From Pseudomonas karstica (GTDB lineage Bacteria; Pseudomonadota; Gammaproteobacteria; Pseudomonadales; Pseudomonadaceae): a DNA stretch of 64,000 nt. Positions 44,313 to 53,194 of this stretch are shown here, piece after piece. Numbering within the stretch: the first letter of the stretch is position 1; each line of letters starts with the position of its first letter. The DNA is taken from the NCBI RefSeq assembly GCF_009707515.1, contig NZ_WLYI01000025.1, positions 1 to 64,000 on the forward strand, given 5' to 3'. The position numbers and the translations under genes are program-made. The notes beneath the pieces are model-generated. The model was not told the origin of the DNA, did not search any database, and saw nothing but the letters and a program-made list of their open reading frames with translations.

Positions 44313-45085
44313 CTACTCCCGAGTTGGTGCCCACCACGCCCACCGCGGCCATCACCCGCTTCAAGGTCCTGACAGTCAACACCCATAAGGGTTTCACTGC
44401 GCTGAATCGACGCTTTATCCTGCCGGAGTTGCGTGAAGCGGTGCGTAGCGTGGCCGCCGACGTGGTGTTCCTCCAAGAGATCCACGGCACCCACGAGCGC
44501 CATCCCAAGCGCTACAGCAATTGGCCGAGCATGCCCCAGTATGAATTCCTCGCCGACAGCATCTGGCCGCAATTTGCCTATGGCCGCAATGCCGTGTACC
44601 CGGATGGCGATCACGGCAACGCGCTGTTGTCGAAATTCCAGATCATCCGCTATGACAACCTCGACATATCCCAGAACGGCCATGAAAGCCGCGGGCTGTT
44701 GCATTGTGTATTGCGCCTGCCCGGCAACACGCGTGAGCTGCATGCCATTTGCGTGCATCTAGGGTTGCGCGAGGTCCATCGCCAGCAGCAGTTGCAATTG
44801 ATTGCCCAGCGGATCGCCGAGACTCCGGCCGACGCCCCGCTGATCGTCGCCGGGGATTTCAATGACTGGCGCCAGCAGGCCGACCTCAGCCAGTGTGGCC
44901 TGCGGGAAGTGTTTATCGAGGCCCACGGCAAGCCCGCCCGCACCTTCCCCGCGCGTTTGCCACTGCTGCGCCTGGATCGTATCTATGTACGCAACCTCAA
45001 GGTTCATCAACCTCAGGTACTGAACAGCCGCCCCTGGTCCCATCTGTCCGACCACGCGCCCCTGTCGGTGGAGATTGAACTATGA
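44309..45085 (+). CDS. ybhP: Endonuclease/exonuclease/phosphatase-family protein YbhP
   Basis: 258 residues with the metal-dependent EEP fold: LTVNTHKGF, VFLQEIHGTH (catalytic Glu), VAGDFNDWRQQADL, LDRIYVRN and the C-terminal SDHAPLSVEIEL. It overlaps clsB by ATGA and forms the ybhP-clsB-ybhN set known from E. coli, suggesting a lipid-linked role, perhaps on phosphodiester headgroups. The substrate is unproven. Confidence 0.85.
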   Translation: MTTPELVPTTPTAAITRFKVLTVNTHKGFTALNRRFILPELREAVRSVAADVVFLQEIHGTHERHPKRYSNWPSMPQYEFLADSIWPQFAYGRNAVYPDGDHGNALLSKFQIIRYDNLDISQNGHESRGLLHCVLRLPGNTRELHAICVHLGLREVHRQQQLQLIAQRIAETPADAPLIVAGDFNDWRQQADLSQCGLREVFIEAHGKPARTFPARLPLLRLDRIYVRNLKVHQPQVLNSRPWSHLSDHAPLSVEIEL

Positions 45086-46383
45086 ATAGCGCGCCGGTGG
45101 AAAAGGTGGCGGTGGACCCTATCGTGATGGATCAGTTGCCAGACGGCTCGATGGCCAAGGATGTGGACTATGGCTGGCAAAGTGGTAATCAACTTGAGTT
45201 GCTGGAGAACGGCGAGGCGTATTTCCCCAAGGTCTTTGAAGCACTGCGCCAGGCTCGACAGGAGATCTTGCTGGAGACCTTTATCCTGTTCGAAGACAAG
45301 GTCGGCCTTGAGCTGCAAGGCATTCTGATCGAGGCTGCGCAGCGTGGGGTGAAGGTGGTGGTTAGCCTCGACGGCTTTGGCTGCGGCGAACTGAGCTCGG
45401 GGTTTATCGCAGAGCTGAGCAAGGCCGGCGTGAGCGTGCAGATGTTCGATCCGGCGTCCAAGACCCTGGGGTTTCGTACCAACTGGTTTCGCCGCTTGCA
45501 CCGCAAGATCGTGGTGGTGGACGCGAAGGTAGCGTTTATCGGCGGAATCAATTTTTCTGCTGATCACCTGGAAGATTTCGGCCCCGAGGCCAAGCAGGAT
45601 TATGCGGTCCAGGTACTGGGGCCGGCGGTGGCGGACCTGCATCACTTTGCCCTGGCGCAAAGTGGGCCCCAGGTACGCACCCGACGCGGCTGGCAGCGCC
45701 GTGAACAGCCGCCGTCATTGCGGTTTACCGGCGAAGGCGACGGGCTGGTGCGGTTGGTCTATCGCGATAACCTGCAACACCGCTCGGACATTGAAGAGGC
45801 TTACCTGGATGCGTTGCGCAAGGCCCGGCAGCGGGTGGTGATCGCCAACGCCTACTTCTTTCCGGGCTATCGGTTGCTGCGAGAGATTCGCAACGCCGCC
45901 CGTCGTGGGGTGCAGGTGCAACTGATCATGCAGGGCCAGCCGGATGTGGCGTTTGCCAAGCTGGCGGCACGCATGCTGTATGACTATTTGCTCAAGGAAG
46001 GCGTGGTGATCCACGAATATTGTCAGCGGCCGTTGCATGGCAAAGTGGCGCTGGTCGATGAGGCATGGAGCACCGTCGGTTCAAGCAATCTCGACCCGTT
46101 GAGCCTGTCGCTGAACCTGGAAGCCAATGTGTTGATTCTCGACCGTGGGTTTAATCAGCAGTTGTACGAACGCCTGGAGCACCTGAGCCGGAACCACTGC
46201 AAGACCATGCCGGAAAACCGCACGCCTCGCGGCTGGTTGTGGCGGGTCACGGTAGGGTTTGTGGTGTTTCATGTGCTGCGACATTTCCCGGCCTGGACCG
46301 GATGGTTGCCGGCTCATAAGCCGCGCTTGAAACCCTTCGTCCATGAGGAGCGCCAGGGCTATGACTCAAGCACGCGCCACTGA
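45082..46383 (+). CDS. clsB: Cardiolipin synthase B
   Basis: 433 residues, phospholipase D superfamily. Two HKD motifs are visible: LHRKIVVVDAKVAFIGGIN and LHGKVALVDEAWSTVGSSNLDPLS. No N-terminal membrane helices, as in ClsB; one hydrophobic stretch near the C terminus (VTVGFVVFHVLRHF). It makes cardiolipin from phosphatidylglycerol or related donors. It overlaps ybhP at its start and ybhN at its end. Confidence 0.88.
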   Translation: MNSAPVEKVAVDPIVMDQLPDGSMAKDVDYGWQSGNQLELLENGEAYFPKVFEALRQARQEILLETFILFEDKVGLELQGILIEAAQRGVKVVVSLDGFGCGELSSGFIAELSKAGVSVQMFDPASKTLGFRTNWFRRLHRKIVVVDAKVAFIGGINFSADHLEDFGPEAKQDYAVQVLGPAVADLHHFALAQSGPQVRTRRGWQRREQPPSLRFTGEGDGLVRLVYRDNLQHRSDIEEAYLDALRKARQRVVIANAYFFPGYRLLREIRNAARRGVQVQLIMQGQPDVAFAKLAARMLYDYLLKEGVVIHEYCQRPLHGKVALVDEAWSTVGSSNLDPLSLSLNLEANVLILDRGFNQQLYERLEHLSRNHCKTMPENRTPRGWLWRVTVGFVVFHVLRHFPAWTGWLPAHKPRLKPFVHEERQGYDSSTRH

Positions 46384-47326
46384 GCACTCCACTCACGGTT
46401 TCAAACGCTGGAAAAAGCCGCTGACCATCGTCTTTTTCCTGCTGCTTATCGTGTTGTTCACCCTGCTCGCCCGGCGCATCGACTGGAGTGAGGTGTTCGA
46501 CACCCTGGGCGATTTCAAGCTACAGACCTTGCTGATCGCCGCCGGGCTGACCGTGATCAGCTTTCTGGTATACGCCAGTTTCGACTTGATCGGTCGCACC
46601 TACATCCGCCAGCCACTGCGTTGGAAACAGATATTACCGGTGGGAATCATCAGCTATGCCTTCAACCTCAATCTCAGTGCCTGGGTCGGCGGCATCGCCA
46701 TGCGGTATCGGCTGTATTCACGGCTGGGGGTGAGCACCAGCAACATCGCCAAGATCCTCGGCTTGAGCCTGGCCACCAACTGGTTTGGCTACATGACCCT
46801 GGCCGGCGTGGTGTTCAGCTGCGGGCTGGTGACGCTGCCGCCCGGATGGAAGCTCAGCAGCGGCGCACTGCAAGGGGTAGGCGTGCTGTTGCTGCTGACG
46901 AGCGCCGGTTATCTGGCGGCGTGTCGTTTTTCCCGGCGCCGGGCGTGGACGGTGCGGGGAATTGAAATCAACTTGCCGTCTCTGCGCATGGCTCTGTTGC
47001 AGTTGGCGTTGGGGGCGTTGAACTGGTCGTTGATGGCAGCAGTGATCTTCACACTGCTACCTGGGCAACTGGGCTATCCGGTAGTACTGGGGGTGTTGTT
47101 GATCAGCAGTATTGCCGGCGTAGTCACCCACATTCCTGCCGGCCTCGGTGTGCTGGAAGCGGTGTTTATTGCCTTGTTGCAGCACGAAGCGTCGCGGGGC
47201 AGTTTGCTGGCGGGGCTGATTGCCTATCGGGCGATTTATTTTATTTTGCCGTTGCTGGTGGCGCTGGTGATGTACCTCGGGGTAGAAGCCAAGGCGAAGG
47301 CGTTACGGGTGAAAAAGACAGGCTGA
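46361..47326 (+). CDS. ybhN: YbhN-type lysylphosphatidylglycerol synthase TM-domain protein
   Basis: 321 residues from ATG 46361, with about eight hydrophobic segments of the UPF0104/LPG_synthase_TM family (LTIVFFLLLIVLFTLLARRI; LLIAAGLTVISFLVYASFDLIG; NLSAWVGGIAMRYRLYSRLGVS; SSIAGVVTHIPAGLGVLEAVF). In E. coli the homologue works with cardiolipin synthase in envelope lipid homeostasis or flipping; here that is an inference. It overlaps the clsB 3' end by 23 bp. Confidence 0.85.
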   Translation: MTQARATEHSTHGFKRWKKPLTIVFFLLLIVLFTLLARRIDWSEVFDTLGDFKLQTLLIAAGLTVISFLVYASFDLIGRTYIRQPLRWKQILPVGIISYAFNLNLSAWVGGIAMRYRLYSRLGVSTSNIAKILGLSLATNWFGYMTLAGVVFSCGLVTLPPGWKLSSGALQGVGVLLLLTSAGYLAACRFSRRRAWTVRGIEINLPSLRMALLQLALGALNWSLMAAVIFTLLPGQLGYPVVLGVLLISSIAGVVTHIPAGLGVLEAVFIALLQHEASRGSLLAGLIAYRAIYFILPLLVALVMYLGVEAKAKALRVKKTG

Positions 47327-47348
47327 TGGGAAGGCAGGCATCTGAAAA

Positions 47349-48104
47349 CTATCGGGATTGGATAATACTCAATCGTTCACCCACTACCATCTCGGTAATC
47401 CAGTCCACCAGGATCGACGTGTAGGCCTGTTGGGATATCGGATCGCCCAGGGAATGGTCGGCACCATCGATGATCCTGTGGGTCAGGGAGTGAGTCTGCT
47501 GGCAGGCGGCGCGGTAGCTCATGATGGTGGCGTGGGGCACGTGGTCGTCGGTCTGTGACTCAACGATCAGTACATCGCCGGTAAAGGCCGCGCAAGCGTG
47601 CAAGGCACGATTGGTCTTGGCATGCACCAGAGTGTTGCGGTAATCGACCAGGTCGGCCTTATCCAGGTCACGCTTGGGCTTGAGCCATTGCTCGTCGCGG
47701 TACAGAGCAGGTGCCCGCAAAGCCAGCCAGCGTACCGGGCGCAGCGAGGTGAGGATGGCGGCCAGGTAGCCGCCGTAACTGGTGCCCACTACCGCCACCG
47801 CCGAGGTGTCGATGGCCGGATGTGCCAACAGGCGATCGTAGGCCGCCAGCAGGTCTCGCAGATTGTCTTCGCGGGTGACCCGGGACAGTGGAATGCCATT
47901 GCCTGCATGGCCGCGCAAATCGAACGTCAGGCAGACACACCCCAAACCCGCAATGCCCTTGGCCCGCTCCAGATCCCGCTCCTGGCTGCCGCCCCAGCCG
48001 TGGACAAACAACACCCCCGGCACTTTCGACTTGGGGCTGAGAAAGGTTGCGCTCATTTGCTCGTCATCGATATCAATGGTGATGGTTTCGCTTCTAGCCG
48101 TCAT
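47349..48104 (-). CDS. Alpha/beta hydrolase
   Basis: 251 residues. LFVHGWGGSQERDLERAKG (oxyanion region), nucleophile GTSYGGYL, an acid in VESQTDDHVPH and catalytic His in IIDGADHSLGD. It resembles dienelactone-hydrolase/peptidase S9-like esterases. It overlaps the DUF3182 gene by 11 bp. The substrate is unknown. Confidence 0.8.
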   Translation of the reverse strand: MTARSETITIDIDDEQMSATFLSPKSKVPGVLFVHGWGGSQERDLERAKGIAGLGCVCLTFDLRGHAGNGIPLSRVTREDNLRDLLAAYDRLLAHPAIDTSAVAVVGTSYGGYLAAILTSLRPVRWLALRAPALYRDEQWLKPKRDLDKADLVDYRNTLVHAKTNRALHACAAFTGDVLIVESQTDDHVPHATIMSYRAACQQTHSLTHRIIDGADHSLGDPISQQAYTSILVDWITEMVVGERLSIIQSR

Positions 48105-49203
48105 AAGAGTTGACCGTTACGTACTTGAGAAGAAAGTCGCTGCTTTGCGCGGGGCCCCGATACACCTCAATGGCATCGATCGGCAGCGGCTGGTCACGGT
48201 AGGTTTCCACCGATGACACACGAGTCGCCCGCAACCCGGGATTGTTGATAAAGGCTTGCAGCGCCGCGACTTCAGCACTGCTGGCTCCACCCATGCGCCA
48301 GGATTGTTCCAGCACACCGCTACGAGGCTGGCCATTACTGTCCAGGCCCTGGACGATGTCGTAATTGCGCCGTGAGGCATAAAAACCGGGATAGGCTTCG
48401 TCTGCCGCGTTATCGAATACCTGTGCCTGCTCAATGGCCTGGCGCACGTCATCGGGCAGTTCGAGCTTGAGCAGGTCTTCGTAGTAACCCTGGACCACCA
48501 GCAGGTTGGAACCACCGTAGACGTCTGCGCCCTCCCCGTCCTCGGTCAGGTATTGCTCACCGCAGTAACTGAAGACGTGATCGCCGATAAAACTCTGGCC
48601 GACGCTATGAGTAACCACTTCGTGCAGGTCCTGCTCCAGTACCACGCCATCGGTGAACAGTTGCGCCGCACCGGGGCGTGCCAGGATGGTGTCGAATTGA
48701 TCAATGCTCTGGATCACTTCCTGGTCGCGGCCAGCGCAGGCATGCACGGGTTTCAAACGGATCGGGCCGGTGTACAACAAATGAGTCGCCGCCGGCCGCG
48801 CGTCCTCCAGGGCAAATACACTCAGGCCGTCGAGCACCACCGTGCGTATACGCTCGGAAAACAGCGGCGACCACCCTTCGGGGGCAAACGCGTTTTTATT
48901 CAGCAAGCCATGGCTGATAGCCTTGGTGCAGATGAAGTCGTAATCGACGTAGCCGCCCCACAGGTCTTCTGGCCCCTTGACCCCCAATTGCCGCGCCTGA
49001 GCCGGCCCGACAAGGGTTTGGGTGGGCACCAGGTACAAGTCCTGCCCGGCGTGTAACTGTGGGTTGTAACTGCCGCCGTATTTGAGCCCGAGGAGGTGTG
49101 CCAGCCATCGAGCCAGGGCACGGTTGGTTTCGACTTCATGCAGTGGCGCGTCCGGTCGAACCGAGTGCGCGACTATCATTTTCTTGCGATTGCTTGGGGT
49201 CAT
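48094..49203 (-). CDS. DUF3182 family protein
   Basis: 369 residues. Conserved text includes HEVETNRALARWLAHLLGLKYGG, YLVPTQTLVG, FICTKAISHGLL, IRLKPVHACAGRDQEVI and VLEQDLHEVVTHSVGQSFIGDHVFSYCGEQYLT, suggesting an ATP-grasp-like fold. The function is unknown; the partner hydrolase overlaps it. Confidence 0.75.
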   Translation of the reverse strand: MTPSNRKKMIVAHSVRPDAPLHEVETNRALARWLAHLLGLKYGGSYNPQLHAGQDLYLVPTQTLVGPAQARQLGVKGPEDLWGGYVDYDFICTKAISHGLLNKNAFAPEGWSPLFSERIRTVVLDGLSVFALEDARPAATHLLYTGPIRLKPVHACAGRDQEVIQSIDQFDTILARPGAAQLFTDGVVLEQDLHEVVTHSVGQSFIGDHVFSYCGEQYLTEDGEGADVYGGSNLLVVQGYYEDLLKLELPDDVRQAIEQAQVFDNAADEAYPGFYASRRNYDIVQGLDSNGQPRSGVLEQSWRMGGASSAEVAALQAFINNPGLRATRVSSVETYRDQPLPIDAIEVYRGPAQSSDFLLKYVTVNSYDG

Positions 49204-49351
49204 GCATCCCCCTTGGCCATCCTGCCATGTATGTGGGGAGAAACGCTGCAGGGATCAGGCCAAGGCCAGAGGCGTCAAAAACGCCCTGAAATCAGATGTC
49301 CACTGAAAAAATGATAGCACTTAGCCTGTTTTATTCTGCACGACACGCCAC

Positions 49352-50374
49352 TTATGGGGCGGCGTTCTGCACGATGGCGGCCTGCTTCCTGGCATTGGCT
49401 GAAGTCACGCCAAAACGGTTGCGGTAATCACTGGGCGCCAGCCCGGTGACCTTTTTGAAGATCGCGCGAAAGGCGCTGGGGTCCTGATAACCCACGTTCC
49501 AGGCAATCCGATCAATGGTGTTATTGGTAAACTCCAGCATTTGTCGGGCCTTGCCTACTCGCAGGTGCTGACAGTATTCGGTGGGTTTGAGGCCCGTAGC
49601 GCTGCGAAAACGCCGCAGAAACGTACGCTCTTCCAGACCCGCTTCCTGAGCCATCGCGGCTAATGACACATCCACCGCGCCACTGGCCTGCAGCCAGTGT
49701 TGAACCTTGAGAATGGCGCCGTCACCATGGCTGAGGATCGGCGCAAAGTTGCTGCCACACTGGCTGGCGCTGTCACTGTGCTCGATCACCAGAAAGCGTG
49801 CGGTGCTGGCGGCGATGCTCGGGCCGAGCAATCGGTCCACCACCCGCAAACCCAACTCGGACCAGGCCATGAGCCCGGCGGTGGTGATCAGGTCGCCATC
49901 GTCGACGATGGGTTTATCTGCCTCAAGCCGGACCCCTGGGTAGTGGGCGCTGAAAGACTTGGCAGACGTCCAGTGGGTGGTGGCACTGCGACCGTTCAGC
50001 AAACCGCTTTCGGCCAACAGGATCGAGCCTACGCACACCCCTCCAAGGACTGTACCGGCGCGGTGCAATTGGCGAAGCCAGCCCAGCAGCGCCGCGGATA
50101 CCTGACCTTCGGAAAAGCCGGCGATGGAGGGCGGAATCAGCAAAGCGGCCAGTGGCTGGTCAGGCCCAGGCAGACTGTCAAACACCCGGCTCGGCGACTC
50201 GCCGGCATCGGCCCGCCAATGGCTCAGACGCAGCACCGGCAGTTGCCCGGTTTGATGCTCGGCACCCATGCGATTGGCGACCCCGAACAGATCCGTCAAC
50301 CCATGCACGGCAGCCATCTGCGCGCCGCTGTAGATCAGGATGCCCAGTTCGACAACTGTACGCTGCAACGCCAT
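49352..50374 (-). CDS. GlxA-type AraC-family transcriptional regulator
   Basis: 340 residues from ATG 50374. N-terminal DJ-1/PfpI-like domain (VELGILIYSGAQMAAVHGLTDLF; GGVCVGSILLAESGLLNGRSATTHW) and C-terminal AraC double HTH (LAAMAQEAGLEERTFLRRFRSATGLKPTEYCQHLRVGKARQMLEFTNNTIDRIAWNVGYQDPSAFRAIFKKVTGLAPSDYRNRF). It is divergent from the cysteine hydrolase gene and probably controls it. Confidence 0.85.
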   Translation of the reverse strand: MALQRTVVELGILIYSGAQMAAVHGLTDLFGVANRMGAEHQTGQLPVLRLSHWRADAGESPSRVFDSLPGPDQPLAALLIPPSIAGFSEGQVSAALLGWLRQLHRAGTVLGGVCVGSILLAESGLLNGRSATTHWTSAKSFSAHYPGVRLEADKPIVDDGDLITTAGLMAWSELGLRVVDRLLGPSIAASTARFLVIEHSDSASQCGSNFAPILSHGDGAILKVQHWLQASGAVDVSLAAMAQEAGLEERTFLRRFRSATGLKPTEYCQHLRVGKARQMLEFTNNTIDRIAWNVGYQDPSAFRAIFKKVTGLAPSDYRNRFGVTSANARKQAAIVQNAAP

Positions 50375-50470
50375 TGTCAGTTTTCCCCCTGCTATTGTCG
50401 GTGTGGCCAATCCCCATACTGCACGCCAGCCACGATACTGGACGCCTCAACCATTCACGAGGGAACAATC

Positions 50471-51031
50471 ATGACCCAGCAAGCACTCATCCTAGTCGAT
50501 ATCCAGAACGACTACTTCCCCCAAGGCAAGTGGCCACTTAACGCTGTGGAGGCCGCGGCGGACAAGGCGGCGCAGGTGCTTAAGGCATTTCGCCAGGCGG
50601 GTGATTCGGTTATCCACATTCGTCACGAGTTCACCTCTGACGATGCGCCATTTTTCACCCCGGGCTCCCAAGGTGCGCATTTGCATCCCAAGGTGTTGAA
50701 CCAGGCCGATGAGCCAGTGGTACTCAAACACTTCGTCAATGCCTTTCGCGAGACCAACTTGAGGACACTGCTGGAGCAACGCAGCGTGACCCATCTGGTG
50801 GTAGTCGGCAGCATGAGCCATATGTGCGTCGATGGCCTGGTCCGCGCAGCAGCGGATTTGGGCTATACCGTCACCGTGATCCATGACGCCTGTGCCACTC
50901 GGGAGTTGGAGTTTGGTGGCGTGACCGTGCCCGCAGCCCAAGTGCACGCGGCGTTTATGTCATCGCTGGGGTTTGCTTATGCGAGCGTGGTATCGGCGGA
51001 TGAATTCTTGAAGACCCACGCGGCGCAGTGA
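50471..51031 (+). CDS. Isochorismatase-like cysteine hydrolase
   Basis: 186 residues. Triad candidates: Asp in LILVDIQNDYFPQG, Lys in VVLKHFVNAFRET, Cys in GSMSHMCVDGLVRAAADLGY. Such enzymes hydrolyse amides such as nicotinamide or streptothricin-like compounds. It is divergent from a GlxA-type regulator, a common pair. Confidence 0.85.
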   Translation: MTQQALILVDIQNDYFPQGKWPLNAVEAAADKAAQVLKAFRQAGDSVIHIRHEFTSDDAPFFTPGSQGAHLHPKVLNQADEPVVLKHFVNAFRETNLRTLLEQRSVTHLVVVGSMSHMCVDGLVRAAADLGYTVTVIHDACATRELEFGGVTVPAAQVHAAFMSSLGFAYASVVSADEFLKTHAAQ

Positions 51032-51054
51032 CCGCCACCTGATCGCCTGGATGG

Positions 51055-51819
51055 CTAGCGCGTGGCAATGATGAACAGCCGCGGAAACGGCAACAGCACC
51101 GTGCCATCAACCAGGGCCGGATACGCCTGGGTGATTCGCGCCAGATAGGCGTCCAGGAAGGCGCTCTTCTCGGACTCATCCAGTGGCGCGAGGAACGGCC
51201 GCAACGCCGAGCCCTTGAACCACTCCACCACTGCGCCATGACCGCCGGCCAATGGATGGTGGTACGTGGTGCGCCACACGTCGACAGTGCTGCAGTGCCT
51301 GCTCAACAGCTCATAATAGAAACTCGCGGTGTGCCGTTCATTGTGTTTGACCGCACCGATCTTGCTTGCCCACGGGCCCTGCGCCGCTACTTCACGGGCC
51401 AGGCGGTGTGCCGGCTCATCGAGGTTATCCGGGGTTTGCACCGCCAGGGTTCCTCCCGGTGTCAGTTGGTTCACGAGATGCGGATAGAGCGTCGCGTGGT
51501 CCGGCAACCACTGCAGCGAGGCATTGGCCAGGATCACATCGAATGGCTGCGCCGGATGCCAGGTCCCAATGTCGGTCAACTCGAAGTTCAGCGCCGGCAA
51601 CCGTTCCCGGGCATTGACCAGCATGTCATCAGAGCTGTCCATGCCGGTCACCACCGCCTGCGGGAAGCGTTGGGCCAGGACCTCGGTGGAGTTACCGGGG
51701 CCGCAACCCAGGTCAACGGCGGTGCGCACGTTGGTAACAGGAATAGCCGCGACCAAGTCCCGGACAGGGCGAGTACGCTGTTGCTCGAACATCGAATATT
51801 GCTGGGCTGACCAGGTCAT
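51055..51819 (-). CDS. tam: Trans-aconitate 2-methyltransferase
   Basis: 254 residues from ATG 51819 (TWSAQQYSMFEQQRTRPVRDLVA). SAM motif VDLGCGPGNSTEVLAQRFP, GMDSSDDMLVNARERLP, DVILANASLQWLPDH and LTPGGTLAVQTPDN match Tam, which methylates and detoxifies trans-aconitate, a spontaneous by-product of the TCA cycle. Confidence 0.85.
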   Translation of the reverse strand: MTWSAQQYSMFEQQRTRPVRDLVAAIPVTNVRTAVDLGCGPGNSTEVLAQRFPQAVVTGMDSSDDMLVNARERLPALNFELTDIGTWHPAQPFDVILANASLQWLPDHATLYPHLVNQLTPGGTLAVQTPDNLDEPAHRLAREVAAQGPWASKIGAVKHNERHTASFYYELLSRHCSTVDVWRTTYHHPLAGGHGAVVEWFKGSALRPFLAPLDESEKSAFLDAYLARITQAYPALVDGTVLLPFPRLFIIATR

Positions 51820-51964
51820 CACGGCTTTCCTTCTTTGGGAGGGGCTTTATGAGGGGTGGCTACAGCCTAAATCGTGTGACCCGCGAGAACAAATGCCAGG
51901 TTTGACTGCCCCCCCATACTTATAAAGTATTTACAGGCTAGAACTTCGACAGCTCAAGGCTTTT

Positions 51965-52150
51965 GTGTTGTCTCGCCGTCACGCGGGGTTGGGGTTGTGC
52001 GTCGCCATTCTCGTGGCGTGCCACAAGACCGAGTTCAGCCTGCCGGGGGTGCCGCTACGCATGACGGCTACGTTGAACCTGGTAGCGGGGCTCATGATGA
52101 TGTTGTACTTGTCTTATAAGGATCAAGCATGGAGGGCGAAACGCGGCTAA
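51965..52150 (+). CDS. Possible small membrane protein or gene fragment
   Basis: Up to 61 codons with non-ATG starts only near the 5' end (TTG) and one hydrophobic segment (TATLNLVAGLMMMLYLSY) ending KDQAWRAKRG. No good ribosome site is seen. It may be the C-terminal scrap of a membrane protein at the edge of the tartrate island. The rest of 51820-52198 shows nothing else. Confidence 0.25.
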   Translation: MLSRRHAGLGLCVAILVACHKTEFSLPGVPLRMTATLNLVAGLMMMLYLSYKDQAWRAKRG

Positions 52151-52198
52151 AGGCCAGGATTGTCTTTTTCATGACGCTATATTCCACCTGCTTCAAGC

Positions 52199-53071
52199 TC
52201 AATTAGAACCGTGTTCTGACTTCAAATAGGTCTTAGCCCACTCGCGGTAATTGTCCGAGTGCGTGTACTTAGATAGCAGTTCCGGTAGCGAAACCTCGCT
52301 CCCCTTCTTGCCGCTTTGTTCGCGCAATGCCTCGTAACTTGCTTTGATCGCAGCCAAAAACGGGGCATGACCGTTGACCACAATCCGCACATTGGCTGCG
52401 CTCAGCTTCTCAACATCACTTAGTGCAGGGTTTCCATAGTTTATCAACATGATCGGCACGGATAGATGCGAGGTGAGTGCCTCCAAGTGTTGGAAATCCT
52501 TTACTCCGACAAGGCAAATCGCATCGGCTCCAGCCTTCTGATAAGCCGTTGTGCGTGTGATGGAATCCTCCAAAGTGGTAACGGATACATTCGTACGGGC
52601 GATGATGCTGAGGGCATCATCGGAACGGGCAAACCGCGCAGCGTAAATCTTGCTTGCGGCTTCTTCCATTTCGATAAGCACCTGCGACTGCTCGTCGTAT
52701 TTTGCAGGGAGATGTGTGTCTTCTAGTGTAAGAGCAGCAACGCCGGCCTTTTGAAGCTCGGTGACCGTGCGCATCACATTGAGCGCGTTGCCAAAACCAT
52801 GATCAGCGTCTCCGATGATTGGGATGTGGCTAGCCCGACCGACTCTGGAAACTTGCTCTACATATTCATCAAGCGTGAGTAGTGAGATGTCAGGGGCACC
52901 GAGCACTTGAAGCGAGGCGACAGAACCACCCTGGATAGCAACCTCGAAACCAAGGTCGGATGCCATACGAACCGAGATGGGATCGAACACAGATGCGGCA
53001 AATTTACAGACTGTTCCGCGAAGCAAATCACCGAACGCCTTACGTAGTTCATGATGAGTTCGTTCAATCAT
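52199..53071 (-). CDS. Oxaloacetate decarboxylase (ICL/PEP mutase superfamily)
   Basis: 290 residues. SVFDPISVRMASDLGFEVAIQGGSVASLQVLGAPD, DADHGFGNALNVMRTV (metal site), TLEDTHLPAK and INYGNPALSDVEKLSAANVRIVVNGHAPF match the Pseudomonas oxaloacetate decarboxylase group rather than isocitrate lyase (no KKCGH). It would convert the oxaloacetate made from tartrate by TarD to pyruvate. Its base composition is less GC-rich than the flanking core genes. It is last in the tarD-dctA-oad run. Confidence 0.8.
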   Translation of the reverse strand: MIERTHHELRKAFGDLLRGTVCKFAASVFDPISVRMASDLGFEVAIQGGSVASLQVLGAPDISLLTLDEYVEQVSRVGRASHIPIIGDADHGFGNALNVMRTVTELQKAGVAALTLEDTHLPAKYDEQSQVLIEMEEAASKIYAARFARSDDALSIIARTNVSVTTLEDSITRTTAYQKAGADAICLVGVKDFQHLEALTSHLSVPIMLINYGNPALSDVEKLSAANVRIVVNGHAPFLAAIKASYEALREQSGKKGSEVSLPELLSKYTHSDNYREWAKTYLKSEHGSN

Positions 53072-53194
53072 TTTTTCGACTCCATCAGTTTGCAGCTGGG
53101 TACATCACTTGATCGTCTAGCGAGAGCGAGACATGACATTAGCTACCGGTCATTACGCCATGCTCGAAGGGGAATGACCGGTTAGCGTTACTGG